Positions 36,209-45,440 are shown, numbered from the stretch's first letter. The stretch: 64,000 bases of DNA from Asaia sp037151935 (GCF_051628905.1 NZ_CP157575.1:992001-1056000); one strand, 5' to 3'. Notes: generated from the letters alone by a model not told the origin. Numbers and translations are program-made.

Positions 36209-37453
36209 GTTTTCCATCGCCAAGGTCGCATATGGATTGTGTATGAGGCATACACGGTCCGAACTACAGATATAGTGTAGGTCGGTCGCGTAAACAGAAG
36301 ACAGGCGATCATGTGGGTGGTTTTGTCGTCTGCACGCTAAAGCCGAATATACGGCTAGAGAGGGCGCTATCTAAAGCCTCAGGCAAGATGCGACGAACCT
36401 CGGCAGGTTCTTTATTTGATCGAGGGTCTGACACCTTTGACAGAGCCCTCTATCCGATGACAATTCAGTGTCAGCATTCATTGCTGGCGGTGATCATTTG
36501 TTGATCATGGGCGGCGGGCGGCGAACGATGCGCAATCACCAGATCGCGCCACGGTGATTGGATCTGCGGCTCGGAGAGCCGAGACTGACACTGAACCGGC
36601 CTCCTTCAAGCGCGAACTTACGGTGCTCCCAGTTTAATTCCGTGCCAAAGCCGCCCCATGCCGGCGGCATTTTTTTCGAGACCCGATTGATGACCAGTTC
36701 CCAGAAGATCGCTCGGGCGTTCAAGCGCCTAGACCATATCGAGGGTCTGTGCCTCGCGCTCGACCTTTGCCCCGCCAGATGGGGGACGATCGGCATCGGC
36801 AAACGCTCTCGAACCTGCACATAACACTCCTCGACGCGGTCTCAGTAATGCTTGAGCCACGGCAGGAAGGAGCATTCTTGTTCTGGCAGCTCAGCAGCGC
36901 CATGCGCGCTCGGCGCCTCTGAGCCTCTGAGCCTCTGAGCCTCTGAGCCTGTTGAACCAGAACTGATATGCCGTCGCAGGGCAGCAGCTCCTATGTTGAG
37001 ACAAGGCGACCGCCAGCGGCAACTTGGCTGTATTGCCAAGCCTTCAGCGATGCAGGCGGCTGAAGCTGGCGTTTTTTCCGGTCAGCAGATCCCCGGTGTG
37101 GCTCTCACAGCCTAAAGGGCCATGCTTACGAAATCGAGCACATGGAACCGCCGCGATGAATCTGGAGGTTTGCGGCCTTTACTCCGGCGCTCTTCCATGA
37201 GTCGGCTAAGATGATCGCTATCACTCTCCCGCGCCGCATTCTGGCCACCTAGGCAAGACGCGCCAACGAAGAAACGGAGACGCGATTGGGGATGATCGCC
37301 CGACTTGCTCCTACGGCCTGATATTACGAGGCGGCGTTGAAAAAGCCTAGCAGTGTGACAACGGCTCGACTGAGAGGCAGACGCTGCAACGTTTTCTCGT
37401 TCCAATGGACGAGAAGCTGCCCGCGCATCGCTATCGAATTGTTAGAGAAATTA
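36209..37453. other. Gene-less, decayed segment next to tRNA-Thr
   Basis: About 1.2 kb without an intact gene. The minus strand between 36830 and 36530 keeps a partly open coding-like stretch (KKMPPAWGGFGTELNWEHRK) broken by stops, which looks like a fragment of a transposase or other mobile gene that I cannot name. A short tandem repeat lies at 36915-36950. The remainder shows only short, mutually overlapping frames. Confidence 0.5.
36915..36950. repeat. Tandem repeat GCCTCTGA x 4.5
   Basis: Four exact copies of the octamer GCCTCTGA followed by a half copy (GCCT), in noncoding DNA of the decayed segment. Because eight is not a multiple of three, slippage would shift any frame that ran through it. 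Confidence 0.95.
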
Positions 37454-37528
<75 letters not shown>

Positions 37529-37596
37529 AACTGGAGCGCTTCGTAGCTTCTCAGACTGAAAGCTGCAAGCCCTGAAAGCGCTTTTTTGCAAAGAAA

Positions 37597-38010
37597 TCAG
37601 TCGTCGCGGTGAATTTTTTCCATGCGCTCATGACGCTCCTGCGCCTCGATCGACATAGTCGCGATAGGACGGGCCTCAAGACGCTTCAGGCCGATCGGCT
37701 CGCCGGTTTCCTCGCAATAACCGTAAGAGCCGTTCTCGACGCGCTGAAGAGCCAAGTTAATCTTGCCGATCAGCTTGCGGGCACGGTCGCGCGTGCGCAG
37801 TTCGAGGGCACGATCGGTCTCGACACTGGCCCGGTCTGTCACATCGGCTTCGTGAATACCGCCTTCGGAGAGACTCGCAAGCGTCAGATTGGCTTCCTTG
37901 AGTAGGTCATTGCGCCAACGGAGCAACTTCTGCCTGAAGAACTCCACATGAAGCGGGTTCATGAATTCTTCTTCGTCAGAGGGCCGATAATCCGGTGGGA
38001 GCGTGATCAT
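37597..38010 (-). CDS. dksA: RNA polymerase-binding transcription factor DksA
   Basis: 137 residues. Binds the RNAP secondary channel and works with ppGpp. The N-terminal part is a long coiled coil (RQKLLRWRNDLLKEANLTLASL, then ASVETDRALELRTRDRARKLI) whose tip carries DRASVETD (E. coli tip is DPAD). The zinc-finger region YGYCEETGEPIGLKRLEARP keeps only one of the four cysteines, the pattern usual in alphaproteobacterial DksA. The open frame starts MITLPPDYRPSDEEEFMN. Confidence 0.93.
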   Translation of the reverse strand: MITLPPDYRPSDEEEFMNPLHVEFFRQKLLRWRNDLLKEANLTLASLSEGGIHEADVTDRASVETDRALELRTRDRARKLIGKINLALQRVENGSYGYCEETGEPIGLKRLEARPIATMSIEAQERHERMEKIHRDD

Positions 38011-38497
38011 GCACGTCTGTCCTTAACGCAAGTCGCTTGGGCCGCGCCGCTCCGGTCTGCCTTCTGGATGGGAACATGGGCCGAACCCGTATCCTGAGCA
38101 TGTCGGCATGGCTCGTTTGGCGCGGCTTATAGCCGGGCACGCAACGTTCGCCAAGTCCGAATTGAAAAAATCACACTGCTAAACAGTGACTAAATCAGGA
38201 AACCTCTTAAACCAAGAAACTGCAATAAAAATATCACATAGATTTCGATGCGGTTTTATTGATAAAAGTAACAATAATCCTACATGGTAACCGCAAAGCT
38301 TTTGTTGCGCGCCTGAAAGAAATCTGAGAGCGCCAGTTTACGGGCCCGACTTGCTGGATACTACATAAAAGACGGGACCGGCCTGACGCTACCAGGCGAC
38401 AATACCGGTTTCGACGGCCCAAAGGTCGAATTGCAGCTCCAATCGCAACCATAAATGCGCAGGAAAGGTCGGAAATTCGTCTTGGGATCAGCAGAAA
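38011..38497. other. Spacer between dksA and the GST gene
   Basis: No credible gene. The part 38160-38290 is AT-rich and may hold the dksA promoter region; the rest has no recognisable element. A 72-codon minus-strand frame has no ribosome site or motif. Confidence 0.5.
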
Positions 38498-39157
38498 TCA
38501 GATAACGCTCTCATAGCGCTCCAGCTGCCACCCGACCGGCTCGAGCGCGGCCAGGCGCTGCCATTCCCGCATCAGGGGATGGTCGAGCACGGCTGCACGA
38601 TACGCATCCGCAACGGGCGAAAGTGCAACCCCATAGGAGGTGAAGCGAGAAACGACCGGGGCGAACATGATGTCGGCGTTGGTGAAGTCGGCCCCGAAAA
38701 GATAGGGGCCAGAGCTTCCGAACTCCGTCCGCGTCACACGCCACAGGCGATCGATCGTCTCGATTTCGCTTTGTGCCTCAGCCGGCATAATCGTCAGCGG
38801 GCGCGAATGGCGCCCCAGATTCATGGGTAGAGCCTGCCGCACCGCCCTGAAACCCGCATGCATCTCGGAAGCGAGGCTGCGCGCCGCAGCGCGGGCAAGG
38901 CGGTCGCTCGGCCAGAGTGACGGCGCGATTTCGGCGCAATATTCGCAGATCGCGAGGCTTTCCCAGACCTTCGCTCCCTGATGTTCGAGATAGGGCACCA
39001 TGGCATTAGGCGAAATGGCGTGGATCTCGCTCGTTTGCCCCGCCCCACGCAACGCAATCACCTCATCGGCGACGTCGAGACCGGCACAACGCACGGCCAG
39101 CCAGCCACGGAGAGACCAGGAAGAATAGCGACGCGTGCCGATGACGAGACGATCCAA
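38498..39157 (-). CDS. Glutathione S-transferase family protein
   Basis: 219 residues. N-terminal thioredoxin-like domain starting LVIGTRRYSSWSLRGWLAVR, where the SSWSLR motif is typical of bacterial GSTs of the YfcF/maleylacetoacetate isomerase-like type. It has NAMVPYLEH (cis-Pro), KVWESLAICEYCAEI, and a helical C-terminal domain with GADFTNADIMFAPVVSRF. The substrate is unknown. Sixteen bases separate it from mnmA, so it is the last gene of that operon. Confidence 0.88.
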   Translation of the reverse strand: MDRLVIGTRRYSSWSLRGWLAVRCAGLDVADEVIALRGAGQTSEIHAISPNAMVPYLEHQGAKVWESLAICEYCAEIAPSLWPSDRLARAAARSLASEMHAGFRAVRQALPMNLGRHSRPLTIMPAEAQSEIETIDRLWRVTRTEFGSSGPYLFGADFTNADIMFAPVVSRFTSYGVALSPVADAYRAAVLDHPLMREWQRLAALEPVGWQLERYESVI

Positions 39158-39172
39158 GGCAGGAATTCCTTT

Positions 39173-40237
39173 TCAGGACAGGATGAAGCCCCCGCCCAGC
39201 ACCCTGCTCCCCAGATAAAGCACGCAGGCCTGGCCCGGCGCGGGCATGGCGGGCTCATCCAACACCACCTTTGCGCCATCGGCAAGCGGGTAGACCCAGG
39301 CCTCACGCGACACCTCACGCGCCCTGATCTGGACATGGCAGCGCACGCCCTCTGGCGGCGGTTCGATCAGCCAGTTCATGTCGCGCAGGGCAAACTCGAT
39401 GCGCCCCGCGCTCTCTTTCGGCCCGACAATGATACGACGCGTTGTGGCGTCAATCCGTTTCACGATCTGGCGGCGCCCATCCTTGGTATGGATATCCCCG
39501 AGGCGCTTGCTCTGACCGACAGTATAACGGGCGATGCCCTCATGCTGACCGAGCACGCGTCCCGTCTCATCGACGATCTCGCCTACACCATTCGTTTCGG
39601 GACGCAGCTTTTCGACAACCGCGGCATATGTCCCGGAGGGCACGAAGCAGATGTCCTGACTATCGGGCTTCGCCGCAATAGCTAGACCGAACTCCTGCGC
39701 CTTCTGGCGGACGGCTTCCTTGTTCGGCATATCGCCAAGCGGAAAGCGAAGATAATCGAGCTGGTCCTGCGTGGTCGCGAAAAGAAACCATGACTGATCG
39801 CGCGACAGATCGGCGGGGCGATGCAGTTCTGCCCGCCCTTCGCCCTCGACACGACGCACGTAATGGCCGGTCGCCATGGCCTCGCAGCCCAGATCGCGCG
39901 CCATGCTGAGCAGATCGGTGAACTTCACCCCCTGATTGCAGGCAACACAGGGCACGGGCGTCTCGCCACGCGCATAGCTATCAGCAAAGCTCGCCATGAC
40001 GCTGCTGCGAAAACGCTCTTCGGCATCGATCACATAATGCGGGATATCGAGCCTGTCCGCCACGGCGCGTGCATCGAGAATATCGCGGCCGGCACAGCAG
40101 GCCCCCGGTTTGGAGACGGCCTGACCATGATCGTAAAGCTGTAACGTGGCGCCGATGACCTCATGCCCCTCCTGTTTCAGGGTCGCGGCCACTACGGAAC
40201 TGTCCACGCCTCCCGACATGGCAACTAGGATACGCAT
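39173..40237 (-). CDS. mnmA: tRNA-specific 2-thiouridylase MnmA
   Basis: Makes 2-thiouridine at U34 of tRNA-Lys, -Glu and -Gln. 354 residues. N-type ATP pyrophosphatase P-loop MSGGVDSSVVAATLK at the start; catalytic Cys pair in VPCVACNQGVKF and DICFVPSG; MATGHYVRR and DQSWFLF typical of the family. Downstream of two cysteine desulfurases and a ferredoxin in the same direction, so sulfur supply and use are co-encoded. Confidence 0.96.
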   Translation of the reverse strand: MRILVAMSGGVDSSVVAATLKQEGHEVIGATLQLYDHGQAVSKPGACCAGRDILDARAVADRLDIPHYVIDAEERFRSSVMASFADSYARGETPVPCVACNQGVKFTDLLSMARDLGCEAMATGHYVRRVEGEGRAELHRPADLSRDQSWFLFATTQDQLDYLRFPLGDMPNKEAVRQKAQEFGLAIAAKPDSQDICFVPSGTYAAVVEKLRPETNGVGEIVDETGRVLGQHEGIARYTVGQSKRLGDIHTKDGRRQIVKRIDATTRRIIVGPKESAGRIEFALRDMNWLIEPPPEGVRCHVQIRAREVSREAWVYPLADGAKVVLDEPAMPAPGQACVLYLGSRVLGGGFILS

Positions 40238-40293
40238 GAGATCTCTCTATTGTCTGAAAGAGGGGCGAACCCCGATACAGGACGCGCCGGTGC

Positions 40294-40608
40294 TCAGGAC
40301 GCCTTGGGCAGACGCACCACCAGACCGTCCAGTGCCTCCGTCATAACGATCTGGCAGCCCAGACGGGAAGTCTTTTCGAGCCCGAAAGCCAGATCGAGCA
40401 TATCTTCTTCATCATCGGTGGGCGCCGAAAGCTTGTCCGCCCATTCGGGATCGACCACCACATGGCAAGTGGCGCAGGCCAGCGAGCCCTCGCAGGCGCC
40501 TTCAAGCTCGATATCGTGCTTATGCGCAATTTCGAGCACGGACAGGCCGACCGGGGCATCGACTTCCTTACGGGTGCCGTCCTGCTCGACGAAAATCATA
40601 TGAGGCAT
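40294..40608 (-). CDS. fdx: 2Fe-2S ferredoxin, ISC/adrenodoxin type
   Basis: 104 residues from ATG 40608 (MPHMIFVEQDG); the open frame upstream has no family similarity. Cluster ligands Cys39, Cys45, Cys48 and Cys85 (CEGSLACATCH ... LGCQIV) fit the adrenodoxin-type pattern. It would supply electrons for Fe-S cluster assembly or repair, in keeping with its place between cysteine desulfurase and mnmA. Confidence 0.95.
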   Translation of the reverse strand: MPHMIFVEQDGTRKEVDAPVGLSVLEIAHKHDIELEGACEGSLACATCHVVVDPEWADKLSAPTDDEEDMLDLAFGLEKTSRLGCQIVMTEALDGLVVRLPKAS

Positions 40609-40631
40609 GTTCTTCTTACCCTGCTTCTTCG

Positions 40632-41780
40632 TTACGAGGCGCGACGGGCCTCGCGTGCCGCCACCCCGAATGCGTCGAGGGCCTGCACGATCTCGGGCGT
40701 GGAGGTAAAGCGTCCGACCGACAGACGCAAGCATCGTGCAGCGTCTTTTGCATCCAGCCCCATAGCCGTCAGCACATAAGACGGGGTGATCTCGGCTGAA
40801 CTGCACGCAGAGCCCGTGGAAAGCGCGACATTAGGCAAGGCTGCCATGACGTCGCGTGCCGCGTAGCCGGGCGGAAAGAGCAGGTTGAGTGCACCCGCGA
40901 TGCGCGGCGCCTGCGCGCCATTAACCGCAATGCCCGGAAACAGGACTTCGAGCCCATCGAGCAGTTGCGCCCTCAGCCCGGCAAGTCGGGCTGTTTCCTT
41001 CGGCAACGTTCTTTGAGCCAGGCGGGCTGCCTCGCCGAACCCTACGATCAGAGGGGTCGGCAGCGTGCCGGAACGGAATCCGCGCTCCTGCCCCCCTCCG
41101 GAAAAAAGCGGCTGCAATCGCGCTCGCGGCTTGTGCCTGACATAGAGCGCCCCGACGCCTTTCGGCCCGTAGAATTTATGAGCCGAAAGCGACATCAGAT
41201 CGACCGAGGCACAGGAAAGGTCGATTTTCCCTGCAGCCTGAGCCGCATCGGTATGAAAGAGCGCTCCGGCCTGACGAGCCAATGCCGAAAGCGCGGCGAT
41301 GTCCTGAACCACGCCGGTCTCATTATTGACGCTCATCACACTGACAAGCGCCGTTGGCACAGCGAGCGCGCGTGAGAGGTCATCGATGCTCACCAGCCCG
41401 TCACGGGAGACAGGCAGAATGACCGGTTCGAAACCTTCGGTTGCGAGATTGCGAACGGATTCGAGTACGCATTTATGTTCGGTAGCAGCCGCAATCACCC
41501 GTCGACGCATGCTGCCCTGTCGCGCGAGATGACGCGCTGCCCCCTTGATGGCGAGATTATTCGCCTCGGTCGCACCGGAGGTGAAAATGATCTCTCTTGG
41601 CGTTGCACCGATCAGCGACGCGATAACGGCTCGAGCTGTCTCGACCGCTTCGGCGGCCAGATCGCCTGCCTTGTGGCCCTCGCTATGCGGGTTGCCGTAA
41701 TGCTCGCTGAACCAGGGCAACATCGCCGACACCACATTCGGGTCGCAGCGCGTCGTGGCCTGATTATCGAGATAGATCAT
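40632..41780 (-). CDS. iscS: Cysteine desulfurase (first of two)
   Basis: PLP enzyme that strips sulfur from cysteine. 382 residues: YLDNQATTRCDP at the start, FTSGATEANNLAIKG, VNNETGVVQ, PLP lysine 202 in SLSAHKFYGPKGVG, and the catalytic Cys326 in TGSACSSAE. IscS-like (group I) rather than SufS. Its start overlaps the stop of the upstream desulfurase (ATGA). Downstream are fdx and mnmA. Confidence 0.93.
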   Translation of the reverse strand: MIYLDNQATTRCDPNVVSAMLPWFSEHYGNPHSEGHKAGDLAAEAVETARAVIASLIGATPREIIFTSGATEANNLAIKGAARHLARQGSMRRRVIAAATEHKCVLESVRNLATEGFEPVILPVSRDGLVSIDDLSRALAVPTALVSVMSVNNETGVVQDIAALSALARQAGALFHTDAAQAAGKIDLSCASVDLMSLSAHKFYGPKGVGALYVRHKPRARLQPLFSGGGQERGFRSGTLPTPLIVGFGEAARLAQRTLPKETARLAGLRAQLLDGLEVLFPGIAVNGAQAPRIAGALNLLFPPGYAARDVMAALPNVALSTGSACSSAEITPSYVLTAMGLDAKDAARCLRLSVGRFTSTPEIVQALDAFGVAAREARRAS

Positions 41781-42880
41781 GCCGCTTTCTTCCCAAGTCG
41801 ACCTGCCATATGTCGATAGGCGACAATAAATCCCTCGATCTGGTGCTCGGTGACATTCCAGGGAAGCGAGACCCTGATGGCACAGGCTGCATCGTCACCC
41901 AGCCCCATGGCCTGAAGCACATGTGAGGCCGATACCTTGCCAGACGAACAGGCCGACCCTGTCGACACCGCGTAGCCTGCGAGATCGAGCATCATGAGCT
42001 GGGTCTGCGCCGAGACATCGTGCAGGATCAGGGAGGTCGTATTGGGCAGGCGCGGGCGACCGCCTCCTCCCGTTATCATCGCCCCGCAAGACAGGGCGGC
42101 CCGATCGATACGGTCACGCAAGGCGGCGATGGGTGCCCAGTCCTGCGCAGCAGAGAGCTCGAAAGCGGCGGCCATGGAGGCAATGGCTGGCAGGGCCTGC
42201 GTACCGCCGCGCCGCCCACGCTCCTGACCGCCACCGCGCAGCATGGGCGAGACATGCCCTTCAGCACCGAGAATAAGAGCGCCTGCCCCTTTGATGCCGC
42301 CCGCCTTGTGCCCGGAAATGGCAAGGCTGGTCAGCCCTTCTACTGTGAGTCTTGCCTCACTCTCGACATGGCGCCCCGCCACCTGCACGGCATCGACATG
42401 AAGCAGCGCGCCATGCTGCGCACATAAGAGCCTGATAGACTCTATGGGATGCAGAATGCCGGTTTCGTTATTGGCCGCCATGGCACAGACGAGCGCCGGG
42501 CTGCCCTGCTGAAGGGCCGTTTCAAGCGCCTCAAGACACAGACTGCCATCTGGCAATACCGGCAAAATGTCAAAATCCCGCGACGCCATGCGCACCGCAT
42601 CGTGTTCTGTCGCCCCTATGAGCAGGCGCCGCCCCTCGCCGAAAGCGTGGATCGCCAGCGCATTGGCCTCTGTGCCGCCGGACGTGAAAACTACCTGTTC
42701 CGGCCCGGCTTTCCAGAAACGACCTACCGTCTCGCGAGCGGCTTCGAGCAGGCGCCGCGCCTCGCGGCCAGGCCCGTGAACCGATGACGGATTGCCTGCG
42801 AGGCGGACAGCATCGAGCATGGCCGCCATGGCGCCGTCGCGCAGAATTTCGGTAGCATTCGCGTCAAGATAAACGGTCAT
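41777..42880 (-). CDS. Cysteine desulfurase (second, divergent copy)
   Basis: 367 residues. The fold is the same as the downstream copy, but the sequence is clearly diverged: YLDANATEILRD, FTSGGTEANALAIHA, ANNETGILHP, PLP lysine 192 in ISGHKAGGIKGAG (not HKFYGPKG), and Cys311 in TGSACSSGKVS. The catalytic residues are retained, so it should be active. First gene of the operon that runs to the GST. A split between Fe-S and tRNA sulfur delivery is an attractive but untested idea. Confidence 0.9.
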   Translation of the reverse strand: MTVYLDANATEILRDGAMAAMLDAVRLAGNPSSVHGPGREARRLLEAARETVGRFWKAGPEQVVFTSGGTEANALAIHAFGEGRRLLIGATEHDAVRMASRDFDILPVLPDGSLCLEALETALQQGSPALVCAMAANNETGILHPIESIRLLCAQHGALLHVDAVQVAGRHVESEARLTVEGLTSLAISGHKAGGIKGAGALILGAEGHVSPMLRGGGQERGRRGGTQALPAIASMAAAFELSAAQDWAPIAALRDRIDRAALSCGAMITGGGGRPRLPNTTSLILHDVSAQTQLMMLDLAGYAVSTGSACSSGKVSASHVLQAMGLGDDAACAIRVSLPWNVTEHQIEGFIVAYRHMAGRLGKKAA

Positions 42881-43106
42881 GCGCCTATAAATCGGTTTGC
42901 GTCGGGCAAGTGCAAGTCAAAATCTCAGGCAGGCGAAATCGCGCCTCTTGACGATTTCTGTGGAATTTTACCCGTCAGCCTCGTTATACACTGCGCCAAT
43001 GATGGCGTGGCGGTCGTTTTCGGTGGTCGGTTTACCCCCCGGAGAATGTCCGCATCGCGTCAGGGAATATCGGCTTGATATTCTCTCACCGTCGAGGAGC
43101 TTGTCC
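42881..43106. promoter_or_regulatory. Divergent intergenic region
   Basis: Lies between the desulfurase operon (minus) and the alpha/beta hydrolase (plus). No gene was recognised here; it is expected to hold promoters for one or both sides, but I could not place -35/-10 boxes with confidence. Confidence 0.3.
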
Positions 43107-43199
43107 ATGTGCGTTTCAACGCCTGTCGAATCCCTTCGTGGTTTTCACCCTCGACCAGCCGCTCGCCCGGTAACCGTTCACACGGTACGCTTCGGCTGA
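43107..43199 (+). CDS. Possible 30-aa leader peptide
   Basis: MCVSTPVESLRGFHPRPAAR and ten more residues, ending in TGA 43197. A good ribosome site, GAGGAG, is seven bases upstream. It ends about 150 bases before the alpha/beta hydrolase. Arg, Pro and His are frequent. A small regulatory leader or an unannotated small protein is possible. Confidence 0.3.
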   Translation: MCVSTPVESLRGFHPRPAARPVTVHTVRFG

Positions 43200-43351
43200 C
43201 GCTTCCGCGCCGTTCATCATGAACCGCTTCGCACAGGGCCTCCTGCCCCTTCTCGTGCAAGCCCCGCGCGATCAGGTTCGTTTCTCATAATAAAAACACA
43301 TCCCTCTTCCGGTCTTCAAACGCCGCGAGAGGTCAATTCGGAAGCATTTTG

Positions 43352-44017
43352 ATGCCTGAAGTCATGTTCGCCGGCCCCGATGGCCGGTTGGAGGGTCGCT
43401 ACCACCATTCCGACGAGCCGAATGCGCCGCTCGCTCTGGTCCTGCATCCACATCCGCTTCACGGCGGCACCATGAACAACCGCATCACCTACACGATGTA
43501 TCGGTCGTTCGAAAAAATGGGTTTTTCGGTCATGCGCTACAACTCGCGTGGCGTTGGCCGCTCACAGGGGCGCTATGACGGCGGAATCGGCGAGATTTCC
43601 GATGCCGCCGCCGCGCTCGACTGGATGCAGATGGTCAACCCGAATTCCAGCGAGCTCTGGATTGCGGGCTATTCCTTCGGTGCTTTCGTCGGCATGCAGC
43701 TTCTGATGCGCCGCCCGGAAATCAGCGGCTGGATCAGCGTTGCGCCCCCAGCCAACGACTATGATTTCGGCTTTCTGGCGCCTTGCCCCTGCGGCGGGCT
43801 GATGATCGCTGGCGACAAGGACGACATGGCTCCCGAGCCCGGCATCCGCAAGCTGGTGGACAAGCTGAATACGCAGAAGAATGTCGAAGTCGATTATCGC
43901 ATCTTCGAAGGGGCCAACCATATCTTCGCGAGCGAGGCCGAAAAGGTCGCCTCCGCACTCGAAGATCATGTGACGGTCATGCGCAATCGCCGCGTTCTGG
44001 CGATTGCAGCCGACTGA
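43352..44017 (+). CDS. Alpha/beta hydrolase
   Basis: 221 residues from ATG 43352 (MPEVMFAGPDGRLEGRYH), with GAAG upstream; a TTG one codon earlier is less likely. The oxyanion loop LHPHPLHGGTMNN, VMRYNSRGVGRSQGRYDGG, the nucleophile elbow GYSFGAF (Ser) and the final GANHIF (His) define the alpha/beta hydrolase triad. The substrate is unknown. In alphaproteobacteria a homologue is often next to cysteine desulfurase genes, as here. A strong terminator follows. Confidence 0.9.
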   Translation: MPEVMFAGPDGRLEGRYHHSDEPNAPLALVLHPHPLHGGTMNNRITYTMYRSFEKMGFSVMRYNSRGVGRSQGRYDGGIGEISDAAAALDWMQMVNPNSSELWIAGYSFGAFVGMQLLMRRPEISGWISVAPPANDYDFGFLAPCPCGGLMIAGDKDDMAPEPGIRKLVDKLNTQKNVEVDYRIFEGANHIFASEAEKVASALEDHVTVMRNRRVLAIAAD

Positions 44018-44044
44018 TCTGCACGCGATAGTGCAGCTTTCCTG

Positions 44045-44073
44045 AAAGGCGGGGGCTCTCCCCCGCCTTTTTT
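44045..44073 (+). terminator. Terminator of the alpha/beta hydrolase gene
   Basis: AAAGGCGGGGG-CTCT-CCCCCGCCTTTTTTT: a perfect GC-rich stem of at least eight pairs with a four-base loop and a T7 tail, 30 bases after the stop. Confidence 0.95.
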
Positions 44074-44183
44074 TATTGGGGTTTCGGGCCGCTTTCGCGT
44101 GGCTTGCCTAACGCTGAGGTCGGCTTTGCACCATTTTCATGCTACGACCCCGCCTCAACTCGACTGATAGTGGATAGACCGAT

Positions 44184-45440
44184 ATGGCAGAGCACGCGCT
44201 GAAAAGTCCTTTTCTGAAAGAGGCTGACGCTCGAGGCTATATTTTCCAGTGCACCGACCTGGCTGCTCTCGATGACGCAATGTGCGCCGGGCCGGTTACG
44301 GGCTATATCGGCTTCGACCCGACGGCTGACTCGCTGCATGTCGGCAATGCGCTCTCCATCATGATGCTGCGCCTGATGCAGCGCCATGGCCACCGCCCGA
44401 TCGCGCTGATGGGCGGAGGCACGGCAAAAATCGGCGATCCGTCGTTTCGCGACGAAGCGCGCGCCCTGATGAGCCCCGAAAAGCTCGCACAGAATCTGGC
44501 CGGCATCGAGGTCAGCCTGCGCCAGTTCCTGAGCTTCGGCGCGGGCACCAGCGATGCCATGCTCGCCAATAACGCCGAGTGGCTCGACCGCCTTTCCTAT
44601 ATCGAGCTGCTGCAGGATGTCGGCGTGCATTTCTCGATCAGCCGCATGCTGTCTTTCGAGAGCGTCAGGCAGCGCCTCGACCGCGAGCAGGGTCTGACTT
44701 TTCTCGAATTCAACTATTCGATTCTGCAATCCTATGATTTCCGTGAGTTGAACCGCCGGCATGGCGCGGTGTTGCAGATGGGCGGATCGGATCAATGGGG
44801 TAATATCGTCGCCGGTATCGATCTGGCGCGGCGCACCGATGCGAAGCAGGTTTTCGGCCTGACGACCCCACTGGTCACCACCGCCTCCGGGGCGAAGATG
44901 GGCAAATCGGCCAATGGCGCCACCTGGGTGAGCGCCGAGAAGCTGCCGGTATTCGAATACTGGCAGTTCTGGCGCAACACCGAGGATGCCGATGTCGGGC
45001 GCTTCCTCAAATTTTTTACCGACCTGCCGGTCGAGGAATGCGAGCGCCTCGGTGCGCTGGAAGGCGCAGCCATCAACGAAGCCAAAAAAATCCTGGCAAC
45101 GGAAGCCACTGCCATCTGCCATGGCCGCGCAGCGGCGGAAGCGGCTGCCGAGACGGCACGGCAGGCTTTCGAGACCGGCAGCCTCGCCGCCGATCTTCCC
45201 TCGCGCGATCTGCCGCATGCCGAACTCGAAGCCGGCATTCCCGCGTTCAGGCTTTTTGGCGAGTCAGGGCTGGTCGCCACCAACAGCGAAGCACGACGCC
45301 TGATCCGTGGTGGGGGCGCACGTCTGAACGACCAGCCGATACAGGATGAAAACCGTATCATCACCCCCGAGGATGTGGTCGAGGGCGTACTCAAGCTTTC
45401 TTCCGGCAAGAAGCGCCATCTGCTGCTGCGACCAGTCTGA
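44184..45440 (+). CDS. tyrS: Tyrosyl-tRNA synthetase
   Basis: 418 residues. Class I synthetase with the HIGH-like PTADSLHVGNALS, tyrosine-binding GGSDQWGNIVAGIDL and the KMSKS-like GAKMGKSANG. The C-terminal S4 domain (ESGLVATNSEARRLIRGGGARLNDQPI) is present. Length and domain order are normal for the bacterial TyrRS of the E. coli type. Confidence 0.97.
   Translation: MAEHALKSPFLKEADARGYIFQCTDLAALDDAMCAGPVTGYIGFDPTADSLHVGNALSIMMLRLMQRHGHRPIALMGGGTAKIGDPSFRDEARALMSPEKLAQNLAGIEVSLRQFLSFGAGTSDAMLANNAEWLDRLSYIELLQDVGVHFSISRMLSFESVRQRLDREQGLTFLEFNYSILQSYDFRELNRRHGAVLQMGGSDQWGNIVAGIDLARRTDAKQVFGLTTPLVTTASGAKMGKSANGATWVSAEKLPVFEYWQFWRNTEDADVGRFLKFFTDLPVEECERLGALEGAAINEAKKILATEATAICHGRAAAEAAAETARQAFETGSLAADLPSRDLPHAELEAGIPAFRLFGESGLVATNSEARRLIRGGGARLNDQPIQDENRIITPEDVVEGVLKLSSGKKRHLLLRPV

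Noticed and set aside
36915..36950. CRISPR-like short repeat
   Set aside because: Direct octamer copies without spacers; no repeat-spacer structure occurs anywhere in the window.
40609..40806. N-terminal extension of the ferredoxin frame
   Set aside because: The extra 66 residues overlap the 3' end of the desulfurase gene and have no similarity to ferredoxins; MPHMIFVEQDG is the natural start.
41777..42880. Second cysteine desulfurase as a decayed copy
   Set aside because: PLP lysine, catalytic cysteine and full length are intact, so it is treated as a functional gene.
44142..45218. 358-codon minus-strand frame within tyrS
   Set aside because: Antisense shadow; tyrS has all synthetase motifs.
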